This document shows positions 39,503 to 46,794 of a stretch of DNA of 50,688 nucleotides, in pieces. Source of the stretch: a virus; IMG/VR virus record IMGVR_UViG_3300044732_000890, positions 1-50,688 of that record; one strand, written 5' to 3'. The number at the start of each line of letters is the position of its first letter. The first letter of the stretch is position 1. The notes below the pieces were generated by a model, which worked only from the letters and a program-made list of their open reading frames with translations, did not search any database and had not been told where the DNA came from. The position numbers and the translations under genes are program-made.

Positions 39503-39885
39503 CGATAGAACTCCGTCCGGGGGTAAATGCCTACAAATCTGGATAACGGCTGCCAAGCAGACCCGAAGCCACGCGAGGCATGAAGAACGCCACGCGCAAA
39601 ATACACACCGACATGGTGCGGCCTCATGTTGCTCCCCACCACCGCTATATCCAAGTCGCCCGGCTGCTCGACCAGAGTTGACCGGCCCACCTCAAGTTCC
39701 CCCCGCAGCGCGGCGGCGATGGCTCTGGACGCCGATTGCGGACCCGGCTCCGACTGATACCAGTCTGGCAAAACGATACCCCTGACATCCCTGTAGACAG
39801 CCGCGACGAGGCCATAACAGTCGAACGCATCCGGGCCTCGGGCACCCTCGCAATATGGAAGGCCAATGTACTGGTTCAAGTTCAT
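39490..39885 (-). CDS. NlpC/P60 family tail peptidase
   Basis: This 131-residue protein has the catalytic Cys in AFDCYGLVAAVYRD (Cys23) and the His in RPHHVGVYFARGVLHAS (about 89-105), which is the NlpC/P60 papain-like core. In long-tailed phages this protein is assembled at the tail tip and opens peptidoglycan on entry. It overlaps the genes before (ATGA) and after (13 bases). Confidence 0.92.
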   Translation of the reverse strand: MNLNQYIGLPYCEGARGPDAFDCYGLVAAVYRDVRGIVLPDWYQSEPGPQSASRAIAAALRGELEVGRSTLVEQPGDLDIAVVGSNMRPHHVGVYFARGVLHASRGFGSAWQPLSRFVGIYPRTEFYRWHP

Positions 39886-40382
39886 CGGCGAAGACCTGGG
39901 AAGATGTCATAGCGATACATGTTGTAGGGGAAGGCCCGGTTTAACACATCCATGCGCGTTGCCGTCGCAGAAACCGAGTCTCGCGTCATCTGGGCGCCCG
40001 TAACAACCAAGGACATAGCCGGGTTGTTTTGCTGCTCAGTCCCTTCACGATCCAAATAAACTCTGTAAGTACAGCGGATAGGCTCACTCGGATCAGTGAT
40101 GGCAAGCTCAAGGGGGTCGACGAGTTCCCGCCCGATGTTTGCGAGGGTCAACGCCATGTCCTGCTGGCCCGACTTGTCGACCGCAGGGAGAACAATCTTG
40201 AAGGGAACCGGGGCAAACGTGACTTGGGCGCCACTCTCAAGCAAGAACCTCCAGGGACGGGTATCATTGGTCAAGTAGTACGCCCTGCCGAACTTGCTGT
40301 GCGAGAATGTCAACGTCTCAATATACCGGGTCGTCGTCGGCGCGGAGGCGTAGATAAGCTTCAATGAGGAGGAGATAGCCAT
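39882..40382 (-). CDS. DUF1833 tail protein
   Basis: This 166-residue protein counts from the ATG at 40382. It has the DUF1833 pattern RYIETLTFSHSKFGRAYYL, then VTFAPVPFKIVLP, DMALTLANIGRELVDPL and RCTYRVYLD. The family sits between tape measure and NlpC genes and is a distal tail component. An earlier in-frame start would overlap the small membrane gene and has no ribosome site. Confidence 0.85.
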   Translation of the reverse strand: MAISSSLKLIYASAPTTTRYIETLTFSHSKFGRAYYLTNDTRPWRFLLESGAQVTFAPVPFKIVLPAVDKSGQQDMALTLANIGRELVDPLELAITDPSEPIRCTYRVYLDREGTEQQNNPAMSLVVTGAQMTRDSVSATATRMDVLNRAFPYNMYRYDIFPGLRR

Positions 40383-40387
40383 GTAAA

Positions 40388-40519
40388 TCACCACCCTGCC
40401 GCCGCCGTTGAGGCCCACCACGCGAGGCAGGCCACAAGGATGAATGTCAACGGAATCTTTATGAATCCGAAGCCCCGGCCGAGGCAATACGCAAATCGAG
40501 TAACGGAAGTTTTCCTCAC
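40388..40519 (-). CDS. 43-residue membrane peptide after the tape measure gene
   Basis: A GTG that overlaps the tape measure stop (GTGA) opens a frame with a hydrophobic segment (FGFIKIPLTFILVACLAWWAS) after a basic start MRKTSVTRFAYCLGRG. It ends 6 bases before the DUF1833 start. One membrane pass; role unknown, and no family recognised. Confidence 0.6.
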   Translation of the reverse strand: MRKTSVTRFAYCLGRGFGFIKIPLTFILVACLAWWASTAAAGW

Positions 40520-42507
40520 CTTCCGGCCCTCTTCAGACCGTAGCCCGTCTCAAAACCCTTGGAGAGAGGAGATCCACCCCGCGCTACGCGGGCCGCAAGT
40601 TCCTTCTCGACCACGTCAATGTCGATGCCGCCATCTCCATTCCGCCGGGCCGACACATGCGACCCGGTATAGTTGTTGATCTTCACGTTCACCGGGCTGC
40701 CCTCGACGCCCAGCCGGCCATTGCGGCGGGTCAGGGGCATGATCGCTTCCGGCCCGGCTTCACCCATCAGGCCAGTTCGGCCGCCGGCCATCGGGAAAGC
40801 CACGGGGCTGGAGACAACGCCGCCGGAAGCAAAAGCCTTGATCTGCTTGCCGCCGGCGAACGCGCCGCCATTGCCGTAGACGCCGCCAAAACGCTGCAGC
40901 AAGGAACCAAAGCCGCCGCCGCCAACCCCGCCAAGCGCCGTCTGAATCGCGTAGAGGATGGTTGCCTTCACGATCATGGCGGTGATCTCCTTCAGGAAGG
41001 TAACCGCGAACTCCTTGAAGGCGTCTTCGGCCGACTTCGTACCCTCGACGAAGGCCATGAAGGCATCCGTCAGGCCGCTCGCCAATTCCTCCTGAATCGA
41101 CTTGTTGATGTCGCGCACCTGTTCGTAGAATGAGTTCAGCGGCTCACTCGTCGACTCGATGGCCTTGGACATCTCATCCCACTTCTCCTTGAAGTTCAGT
41201 TCGTCGATCTTCGACTGGATGCCGTCGATATAGGCGACCGCCTGCTCCCGCTGTTCTGGCGTCATCTGCGAGTTGAAGCGTTCGAAGTTCTCCGTCGCCT
41301 CCTTAAGCTGGGCATTGGCCCTCTCAAGCGGGGTGACACCACGCTCAATAGTCTCCACCCAGCTTCTGTATTCCGAAGCCGCCTTCGACGCGGCAGCCTC
41401 AGATTGGCGCATCAACTTTGCGTTTGCTCGCTCCGCGTCCCTCTGGGCATCTGCCGCCTTCTTGGCAGCCTCCTCAATGGCGGCAAGCTGCCGGGTCACG
41501 ACACCCTCCCCGCCATTGTTCTCAAATGTGTCTGCCGCACTCGGTGGCGTGAAGCTGAAGCCCATTGACGCGCTTGTCGGCGGCCTGATCTTCGCCAGGG
41601 CGTCATACCTGGATTTCAAGGTGTCGAGGAGCGGGATCGCCTGTTCAGCAGAGGCATTGTTCAGCTGCAGCCACTTGTTGAACTCTGCCAAAGCCGCCGC
41701 CGCGGCATCCGTGTCGAGCGACCCCAATGCCCGGCCGAAGTCGTTGACCGGACCCTCCAGGGCCTTCGCCGCTTCAGCCGTCAGGCCGAACTTGGTCTGG
41801 AGGTATTCAGCCCGCTTGGCGGCCTCATCCATCGGCTCGATCAACTGACCGAACACGGAATTGCCGATGTCAAAGTTCTTGAGGCTGTTGGCGACGATGC
41901 TGAAGGTATCAGCCGCGCCCAGCGCATTCGCATTCAGTTCTGCAAGGGCGGCCGCGTCATCACGGAGAGTTGCGGCAATGTCAGCCGCCGCCAGCTGCTC
42001 CTTGGTTGCGGCGATATCCCTGATGATCTCAGCGTGCTTCCCATATTCTTCAGTGAGGTCGGCAATGCTCTTCTTCGTCGTCTCCTGCGCTTCCGCGAGA
42101 GCCTTCGTTGCCTCCTCGAGTTCCTTGCTCCTATCGGCGCCGACGCTCATGCTGGTGATCATGGGACCGAAAATAGCAACGCCAGCACCCACGGCAGCGC
42201 CCAGCGCACCGAAGCCGGCAAGCAACTGAGGAAGCTGCTGGCCGAGGGCGCGGCTGACATCCACGCCGCCCTGAAGCTGAACTGCAAAGTCGGCAACCTG
42301 GTAGCTCGCGTTCTGGATCGCCTGCCCAGCGGAGCCAAACGCCTTGCCGGTCCGGGTGACACCCGTAGCCGCACCAGCCGTCTGCTTTTGCATCTTGGTG
42401 ATCTGATCGTTCGCCGTCTTCAGCTGGACGGTAAGCGAGGCAACGTCTTTCGTCGCCGCATCCGTATTGAAAATCAGGTCATACTGAATTGCTGTTTTAT
42501 CGACCAT
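40516..42507 (-). CDS. Tape measure protein
   Basis: This 663-residue protein begins with a coiled coil (ASLTVQLKTANDQITKMQKQ), then LGQQLPQLLAGFGALGAAVGAGVAIFG as a membrane-active segment, long Ala/Glu-rich helices, and a Gly-rich C-terminal region with FASGGVV..P..FPMAGGRTGLMGEAGPEAIMPLTR, the standard tape-measure end. Its length sets tail length; 663 residues suggests a rather short siphovirus tail, on the order of 100 nm. It overlaps the genes on both sides. Confidence 0.95.
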   Translation of the reverse strand: MVDKTAIQYDLIFNTDAATKDVASLTVQLKTANDQITKMQKQTAGAATGVTRTGKAFGSAGQAIQNASYQVADFAVQLQGGVDVSRALGQQLPQLLAGFGALGAAVGAGVAIFGPMITSMSVGADRSKELEEATKALAEAQETTKKSIADLTEEYGKHAEIIRDIAATKEQLAAADIAATLRDDAAALAELNANALGAADTFSIVANSLKNFDIGNSVFGQLIEPMDEAAKRAEYLQTKFGLTAEAAKALEGPVNDFGRALGSLDTDAAAAALAEFNKWLQLNNASAEQAIPLLDTLKSRYDALAKIRPPTSASMGFSFTPPSAADTFENNGGEGVVTRQLAAIEEAAKKAADAQRDAERANAKLMRQSEAAASKAASEYRSWVETIERGVTPLERANAQLKEATENFERFNSQMTPEQREQAVAYIDGIQSKIDELNFKEKWDEMSKAIESTSEPLNSFYEQVRDINKSIQEELASGLTDAFMAFVEGTKSAEDAFKEFAVTFLKEITAMIVKATILYAIQTALGGVGGGGFGSLLQRFGGVYGNGGAFAGGKQIKAFASGGVVSSPVAFPMAGGRTGLMGEAGPEAIMPLTRRNGRLGVEGSPVNVKINNYTGSHVSARRNGDGGIDIDVVEKELAARVARGGSPLSKGFETGYGLKRAGR

Positions 42508-43244
42508 CAGCGGCCCCCGTTCTTTTGTCTTTCGCGGCGCTCACGTTCCGCCTTGCGTGCATTCCTTTGCCGCTTCCGCATCTGGTAGCCGCGGCGGGTC
42601 TTCAGGTTTGAGGCGAACTCACCTCGCGCCGAAATCATGATGACGGGTGTCATGTACTTGAAGCCAAGGCCCAGCTTTTTGCCAGACCTGTAAGTGAACC
42701 TGATCGCGGCCCTGGCTCCCCACTTCGCCAGCAGCGAATTGGCTACCTCGAGGAAAATACCGTTCACATTGTAGTTTGGAGCCTCAAGCGTCGAGGCATA
42801 CTCAGCCGCCGACCAGATCTCGACAATCTCACCAGACTTCAGCGGGTTCATCGCCTGGATCTTCTGAAGCGATGAAAGCGCCCGCATCTTGCCGTTCAGG
42901 GTGATGCGGAGACTGTTGTGATAGCTGCCCGTCTTAACAGGGGCGCGGCGCCAGAAAGCCGCCACGAACTCGGTCGCGATCTCTACGGCGTAGTTCGTGC
43001 CGCCGGCCGTTGTGATGCCTATGCTGGCCGGAAGATAAAGCTGCTGGTTCGGGATGGCATCAATTGTCGGATATTTTCGCGGCTGCTGGTACTTCCTGAA
43101 CGCGAAGACGGAGTAGTTCGATTTGAACCCCTCCCGCGAGGTGTACTCCATCGCCGTCTCGCGATGGACTTCGGCGATCTTCATCGGCAGATCACGCAGC
43201 AACACCGCTGTCATGTCCACGTTCCTGTAGACCGCCGTAGCCAT
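42507..43244 (-). CDS. Tail protein with HK97-gp10-like segment (uncertain)
   Basis: This 245-residue protein contains RRAPVKTGSYHNSLRI, which resembles the 'aPvdTGxLrxSi' signature of HK97 gp10-like neck proteins, and ends in a very basic tail (RRGYQMRKRQRNARKAERERRERQ). Its place between the tail chaperones and the tape measure is unusual for gp10. It may be a tail-assembly factor. TGATG overlaps at both ends. Confidence 0.6.
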   Translation of the reverse strand: MATAVYRNVDMTAVLLRDLPMKIAEVHRETAMEYTSREGFKSNYSVFAFRKYQQPRKYPTIDAIPNQQLYLPASIGITTAGGTNYAVEIATEFVAAFWRRAPVKTGSYHNSLRITLNGKMRALSSLQKIQAMNPLKSGEIVEIWSAAEYASTLEAPNYNVNGIFLEVANSLLAKWGARAAIRFTYRSGKKLGLGFKYMTPVIMISARGEFASNLKTRRGYQMRKRQRNARKAERERRERQKNGGR

Positions 43245-43456
43245 CAGATATTGAACCCGCGGAGAACAAGTTCATCGCCTTGCCTCGGCCGCAGTTTTGG
43301 AGCCTTGCCAGCAGCCAAAGACTCCCGTTCAGCCTTTTCAGAATAGAACGCCACCCAGCCGAAATACTCGGCGACCGTCATCTCGCGGAGCATCCGCGTC
43401 ACGGTCATCCCGAGGTTTTCGGCAAGCTGGTAGACGTTCATCTGCTGCGGCGTCAT
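43244..43456 (-). CDS. Tail assembly chaperone, second ORF (T-like; made as a -1 frameshift extension)
   Basis: This 70-residue frame has MTVTRMLREMTVAEYFGWVAFYS, the pattern of lambda T/DUF4035 proteins. It lies in the -1 frame of the preceding ORF, with ATGA overlap, and the slippery sequence GGGAAAC stands 9 bases before the first stop. The product is expected mainly as a 152-residue fusion with that ORF, as in lambda gpGT, which recruits tail tube protein to the tape measure. Confidence 0.85.
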   Translation of the reverse strand: MTPQQMNVYQLAENLGMTVTRMLREMTVAEYFGWVAFYSEKAERESLAAGKAPKLRPRQGDELVLRGFNI

Positions 43457-43701
43457 CCGTTTCCCTTCTCTCCACCCGAGAAAGCGTTGAGTTCCATGAC
43501 AATAGGCATCAGCTTCATCGCCACACCGAAGCTGATGTCGCCCTCCTTGGCCGGCACGCCATTGATCGTGGTGGCCGTGCGGATCAAGCCGCCAGTATCA
43601 AGGATGCCCGTTTCCCTGCTGATCAAAGGAAGCCCGGCCTCCATCGACAACTCGGAAACCTCATAGACGTTGCCGTCGATATCTATCTTCTTGGTTTTCA
43701 T
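43453..43701 (-). CDS. Tail assembly chaperone, first ORF (G-like)
   Basis: This 82-residue protein begins MKTKKIDIDGNVYEVSELS and contains LPLISRETGILDTGGLIRTATTING and a C-terminal FSGGEKGNG. Place (after tail tube, before tape measure), size and the frameshift signal at its end mark it as the G-type chaperone. AAGGTGAGAG precedes the ATG. The last codons GGA AAC are the slip site. Confidence 0.85.
   Translation of the reverse strand: MKTKKIDIDGNVYEVSELSMEAGLPLISRETGILDTGGLIRTATTINGVPAKEGDISFGVAMKLMPIVMELNAFSGGEKGNG
43459..43465 (-). other. Programmed -1 frameshift site GGGAAAC
   Basis: Read on the minus strand, GGGAAAC fits X-XXY-YYZ with zero-frame codons GGA and AAC, two codons before the TGA of the G-like ORF. 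Slipping by -1 joins the frame to the T-like ORF. Phage lambda uses GGGAAAG in the same place. Confidence 0.85.
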
Positions 43702-43734
43702 TCTCTCACCTTTTCACGCTCACCTGTGTTGGGT

Positions 43735-43770
43735 GGCTGCCGGCGGAAGGTGAGCAACCCGCCGGCAGCC
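43735..43770 (-). terminator. Large stem-loop between tail tube and chaperone genes
   Basis: GGCTGCCGGCGG and CCGCCGGCAGCC form 12 perfect base pairs around 12 bases. It lies after the tail tube gene in the direction of transcription, without a T tract. A partial barrier here would let tube protein be made in excess over the tail assembly proteins. Confidence 0.6.
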
Positions 43771-43785
43771 TTCACCGCCTCTCCC

Positions 43786-44460
43786 TTAAAAGAGGTGGCG
43801 ATACCGGGAAGAGAGGCTGATTGTGCCAGTGTAGCCAGTCGCACCATCAATCGGGATGTCAACATTCAGGGCAGACAGAATGCCGTTGAGCATGATGTAG
43901 CCCTGATCGTTGCCCAGCTTGATGCGGAAGTCCCGCGCCTTGCCATCCTCATAGGCTTCCATGAGTTCCTTGTAGCCGGCATCCGAGATGTCGACGAAGC
44001 CGGCAATGTCTACAGTGCCTGAGCCAACCACCTGGGACGGGATCGTGGCAGTCGGATCACAGAAAGTTGCAACGCTGACGTTGCTTGTGCTTTCCGGGTT
44101 GAATGTGATCGACGAGAGGCAGAGGCACTCAAAGTCAGCGTCATTGTAGCCCCGGATTGAGGCACCAGCCGCCAGCGTCTGCGTTGCACCAACCGTATCC
44201 GATCCCAGCAACGTAAAGGACGTTCCAGTAACGCTGTCCACAATCCAGCTCTTGCCGTCCAGCTGCGGGAATCCGGTGCAGCCTGTGGCGCCAGAGGCAG
44301 GGATCTTCACCATATCCCCCGCCAAAAGCCCGGCTGTCGAGGCCACGGTAACAACCGCGGGGGCAGCTTTGCTGATTGCGGTCGGGGTGGCGTTGGTCGC
44401 AGTCGCCGCCCCCTTGAGGACACACACTTTCGTGCCCTTGGTCGAATATGCACTAGCCAT
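43786..44460 (-). CDS. Major tail tube protein
   Basis: This 224-residue beta-rich protein starts MASAYSTKGTKVCVLKG. It contains a small inserted domain (PAVVTVASTAGLLAGDMVKIPASG..C, about 34-105), then a core with SVATFCDPTATIPSQVVGSGTVDIAGFVD and a C-terminal DIPIDGATGYTGTISLSS, as in lambda V-like tubes. Place between tail terminator and chaperones fits. AGGAG precedes the ATG. Confidence 0.88.
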   Translation of the reverse strand: MASAYSTKGTKVCVLKGAATATNATPTAISKAAPAVVTVASTAGLLAGDMVKIPASGATGCTGFPQLDGKSWIVDSVTGTSFTLLGSDTVGATQTLAAGASIRGYNDADFECLCLSSITFNPESTSNVSVATFCDPTATIPSQVVGSGTVDIAGFVDISDAGYKELMEAYEDGKARDFRIKLGNDQGYIMLNGILSALNVDIPIDGATGYTGTISLSSRYRHLF

Positions 44461-44505
44461 GTTTCACTCCTGAAGGCTCGTTGCGGTTTTGCTCACCATT
44501 TTTCG

Positions 44506-44901
44506 TCACAGAGAGAGCCGATAGTTCATAGCGACACTCATCCGATAATCTTTGTCGGCCAGACCGCCGCTATCCTCTTCAACCGGCTCATAGTTGATCA
44601 GCGTCAGGTTCTTGTCGCCGTGCTCAAAGAGAAGCGGAACGATACCCTCGACAGCATCAAGGCAGGCCTTGTCGCCCACACCCGGCCGGGCGATGAAAAT
44701 GAGGTTGATGAAGCCATGCTCAATGAACTGAGGTTTGCAGAAGTTGCCCTCATGCATTTCGCTGACGAATATGGCCGTGAACCAGACAGGGTCAGATGGC
44801 GTCACGCTTACGTTGACCGTGTCGTAAAACGGAATGCCGGTAACCGCCGACACTTCGGCGCACCACTTTCTGACTTTTTGCCTTACATAGCTGGAGGACA
44901 T
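44506..44901 (-). CDS. Tail terminator protein (probable)
   Basis: This 131-residue protein directly upstream of the tail tube gene has INLIFIARPGVGDKACLDAVEGIVPLLFEHG and ends YRMSVAMNYRLSL, the alternating pattern of lambda gpU/HK97-type tail terminators, which cap the tail tube and join it to the head. The start overlaps the previous stop (TGATG). Confidence 0.75.
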   Translation of the reverse strand: MSSSYVRQKVRKWCAEVSAVTGIPFYDTVNVSVTPSDPVWFTAIFVSEMHEGNFCKPQFIEHGFINLIFIARPGVGDKACLDAVEGIVPLLFEHGDKNLTLINYEPVEEDSGGLADKDYRMSVAMNYRLSL

Positions 44902-45242
44902 CAGTTCGCACCCCGAACGTATACTTTCCAGCCGATGACCTCACCATTCAGGTTCACCGGATGAACCGCATCAGCAGTGTGCCGAACACCTTGGACAATG
45001 AAGCTGTCGAACTTCTCCGGTGGAACGAGCGCCTCTGAGGCCAGCACCGTCATGATGACGGCATTGATGCCGTAGGCGTTGACGATAGCCTCGTCCTTGA
45101 CACCGGCCGTCCTGAAGCCAACGGTCAGCCGCGCAGCCGAACCTTCAACTTTCGCCCGCTCCCAAGAGGCAGGAACGCCCAGATCCGCGACAGCCCGCTC
45201 AAAGGAAGACTTAATCGAAGCGAATTGGGACGCGCCTAGCAT
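44901..45242 (-). CDS. Head-tail joining / neck protein (probable)
   Basis: This 113-residue protein lies between the connector and the tail terminator. It begins MLGASQFASIKSSFERAVADLG and has VEGSAARLTVGFRTAG, then KVYVRGAN at the end. Size and place fit the head-closure or neck protein of siphoviruses. It overlaps the connector gene by 7 bases. The family is assigned mainly by synteny. Confidence 0.65.
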   Translation of the reverse strand: MLGASQFASIKSSFERAVADLGVPASWERAKVEGSAARLTVGFRTAGVKDEAIVNAYGINAVIMTVLASEALVPPEKFDSFIVQGVRHTADAVHPVNLNGEVIGWKVYVRGAN

Positions 45243-45790
45243 GTCGTCCTCCGATAGGTATCGAGGATGCCGCTATATGGACCCAACACATTTGCATTAT
45301 TCGCGCTCGAGGAAGTACCGCCAGAGTTATTGTAACGTATCGTCCCGACATCGGGGATCGTCACACTGTCGATCACGCCGGCGGCGACAGTCGTGCCGCC
45401 AGACATAGACGGCCACACGCTGTCGAATACACCCCAGAGGGCAAGCTCCAGGTCAGGCGGCAGCACCTTGTAGCCGCCGCTGTAGGCCACCTCAATCTCC
45501 TCGGAGACAAAGAAATTGGCAAACTGGATCAGGCCAGTACGGGCATGAACCTTCAAGTAGGGCAGCGGAGTGCCGCGCAGCTTGATGATCGCCTCAATCG
45601 GATAGCGAGGCAGGAACAGGGTGTCGCCCTCATGGTAATAAAAGAAGATGACATCGGCACCATAAGTAAACAGGCGATCACAGTAACGCTGCGCGATCAT
45701 GAGCGCGGCGTCCAGTGCAGACTGCAGCTGGACATCTTGCTCGTTCCCAACGATCCCGAGCCTCTTTTTTGCCGTCTCCAGGTCAAACAT
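45236..45790 (-). CDS. Head-tail connector protein (gp6-like)
   Basis: This 184-residue protein begins MFDLETAKKRLGIVGNEQDVQLQSALDAALMIAQRYCDR, the helical start of HK97 gp6/SPP1 gp15-like adaptors, followed by FLPRYPIEAIIKLRG and a C-terminal LALWGVFDSVW. It would sit under the portal. GGAG precedes the ATG. It is the first gene of the neck-tail run, downstream of the lysis genes. Confidence 0.85.
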   Translation of the reverse strand: MFDLETAKKRLGIVGNEQDVQLQSALDAALMIAQRYCDRLFTYGADVIFFYYHEGDTLFLPRYPIEAIIKLRGTPLPYLKVHARTGLIQFANFFVSEEIEVAYSGGYKVLPPDLELALWGVFDSVWPSMSGGTTVAAGVIDSVTIPDVGTIRYNNSGGTSSSANNANVLGPYSGILDTYRRTTC

Positions 45791-45862
45791 TTATCGCTCC
45801 GCTCCGAGTGGATAGGCGCACGAAATTGCCGATTTGAGAAGCGCATAAGTCGCTTTTCTTCA

Positions 45863-46093
45863 TCACTTTTCCATCCGCCCGCGCCCAGCAAAGGCCAAAG
45901 CAGCCGCCAAGGCTGCCGACATGATCTCGGCCATCTTTCCATCAGCCTTGCACTGCCCACCGCCGTTGATGATGTCGTTCGCGTAGAAGACGCACGCGCC
46001 CGTAATCGAAAGGCCAACGATAAGCTGTGAGGCGATCACGACCGCGACGAGGAAGAAGGCCGCCTTCTCCATGTTGAAGGGGCTATTGTCCAT
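45863..46093 (-). CDS. Holin-like membrane protein
   Basis: This 76-residue protein has a membrane segment at about 10-37 (AAFFLVAVVIASQLIVGLSITGACVF), a second weaker one (AEIMSAALAAALAFAG, 54-69), and a charged end GRGRMEK. It overlaps the endolysin gene by TAATG, so it is most likely the holin that lets the endolysin reach the wall. Confidence 0.75.
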   Translation of the reverse strand: MDNSPFNMEKAAFFLVAVVIASQLIVGLSITGACVFYANDIINGGGQCKADGKMAEIMSAALAAALAFAGRGRMEK

Positions 46094-46794
46094 TACACGG
46101 TGCCTTTACTGATCAGTTCCGCGGCCATTCGATTGACCTCGGCCATGTAAGCCTCAAATTCCTCAACCGTAATGGTGCGGATCGTGACCTGCGGTGGCTG
46201 CTCTGGTTCAGGGCTGGTTTCCGGCGGCAGAGCCGGGGCCGCTTCGTATGCCGCCTCAAAGGCTTCCAAGAACTTGCGGTGGTAACCGGCAACAGTTTCC
46301 GCCCGGTCGGTGCCATTGATGATACGGCGGGCGTTCACCGGGTCGTCGACGCTGTCTGTGAAGTAGGTCGATAGGCGCTTTGACGTGAAGTCGCCATCCC
46401 GCATGCCTGAGTACATAACCTCCGCTGCAATGGCTGGTTCCAGCGCACGCTCCTTATTCGCACCCATCAGGTCGATGCCGAGTTTCCCGCCCATCTTGCG
46501 GTAATTGTCTTCCCAGGTAAGCTGAACGTAGCCACGTCCATAGTACGGGTAGTACGGCTTGCTCTGGAGATAGCTCTGGCCGCCGTACTCGGGAATCGGC
46601 TGCATCGTGTAGGCCGTCTCATGGTACGCGGTGGCGAAGCAATAGCTGATCCATCGGCGGTCGGGCCAGTTCTTCTCGTATTTCGCCTCGTAGGCATCCA
46701 GCATGTAGTTCATGCCGTCCACCTGAGACTGTTTCAATGAGCCGCTGAAAAGGCTAGCCCGCACCTTGGCGAAAAATGTGTCGCGGTTAATCAT
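46093..46794 (-). CDS. Endolysin, GH19 chitinase-type lysozyme
   Basis: This 233-residue protein from the ATG at 46794 contains CFATAYHETAYTMQPIPE (catalytic Glu of GH19, near residue 58) and YYGRGYVQLTWEDNYRKMG, the signature of GH19 phage endolysins. A Pro/Glu-rich linker (ALPPETSPEPEQPPQ) and a short helical C-terminus follow. No signal peptide is seen, so export needs the holin. TGATG overlap with the fibre gene before it. Confidence 0.92.
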   Translation of the reverse strand: MINRDTFFAKVRASLFSGSLKQSQVDGMNYMLDAYEAKYEKNWPDRRWISYCFATAYHETAYTMQPIPEYGGQSYLQSKPYYPYYGRGYVQLTWEDNYRKMGGKLGIDLMGANKERALEPAIAAEVMYSGMRDGDFTSKRLSTYFTDSVDDPVNARRIINGTDRAETVAGYHRKFLEAFEAAYEAAPALPPETSPEPEQPPQVTIRTITVEEFEAYMAEVNRMAAELISKGTV

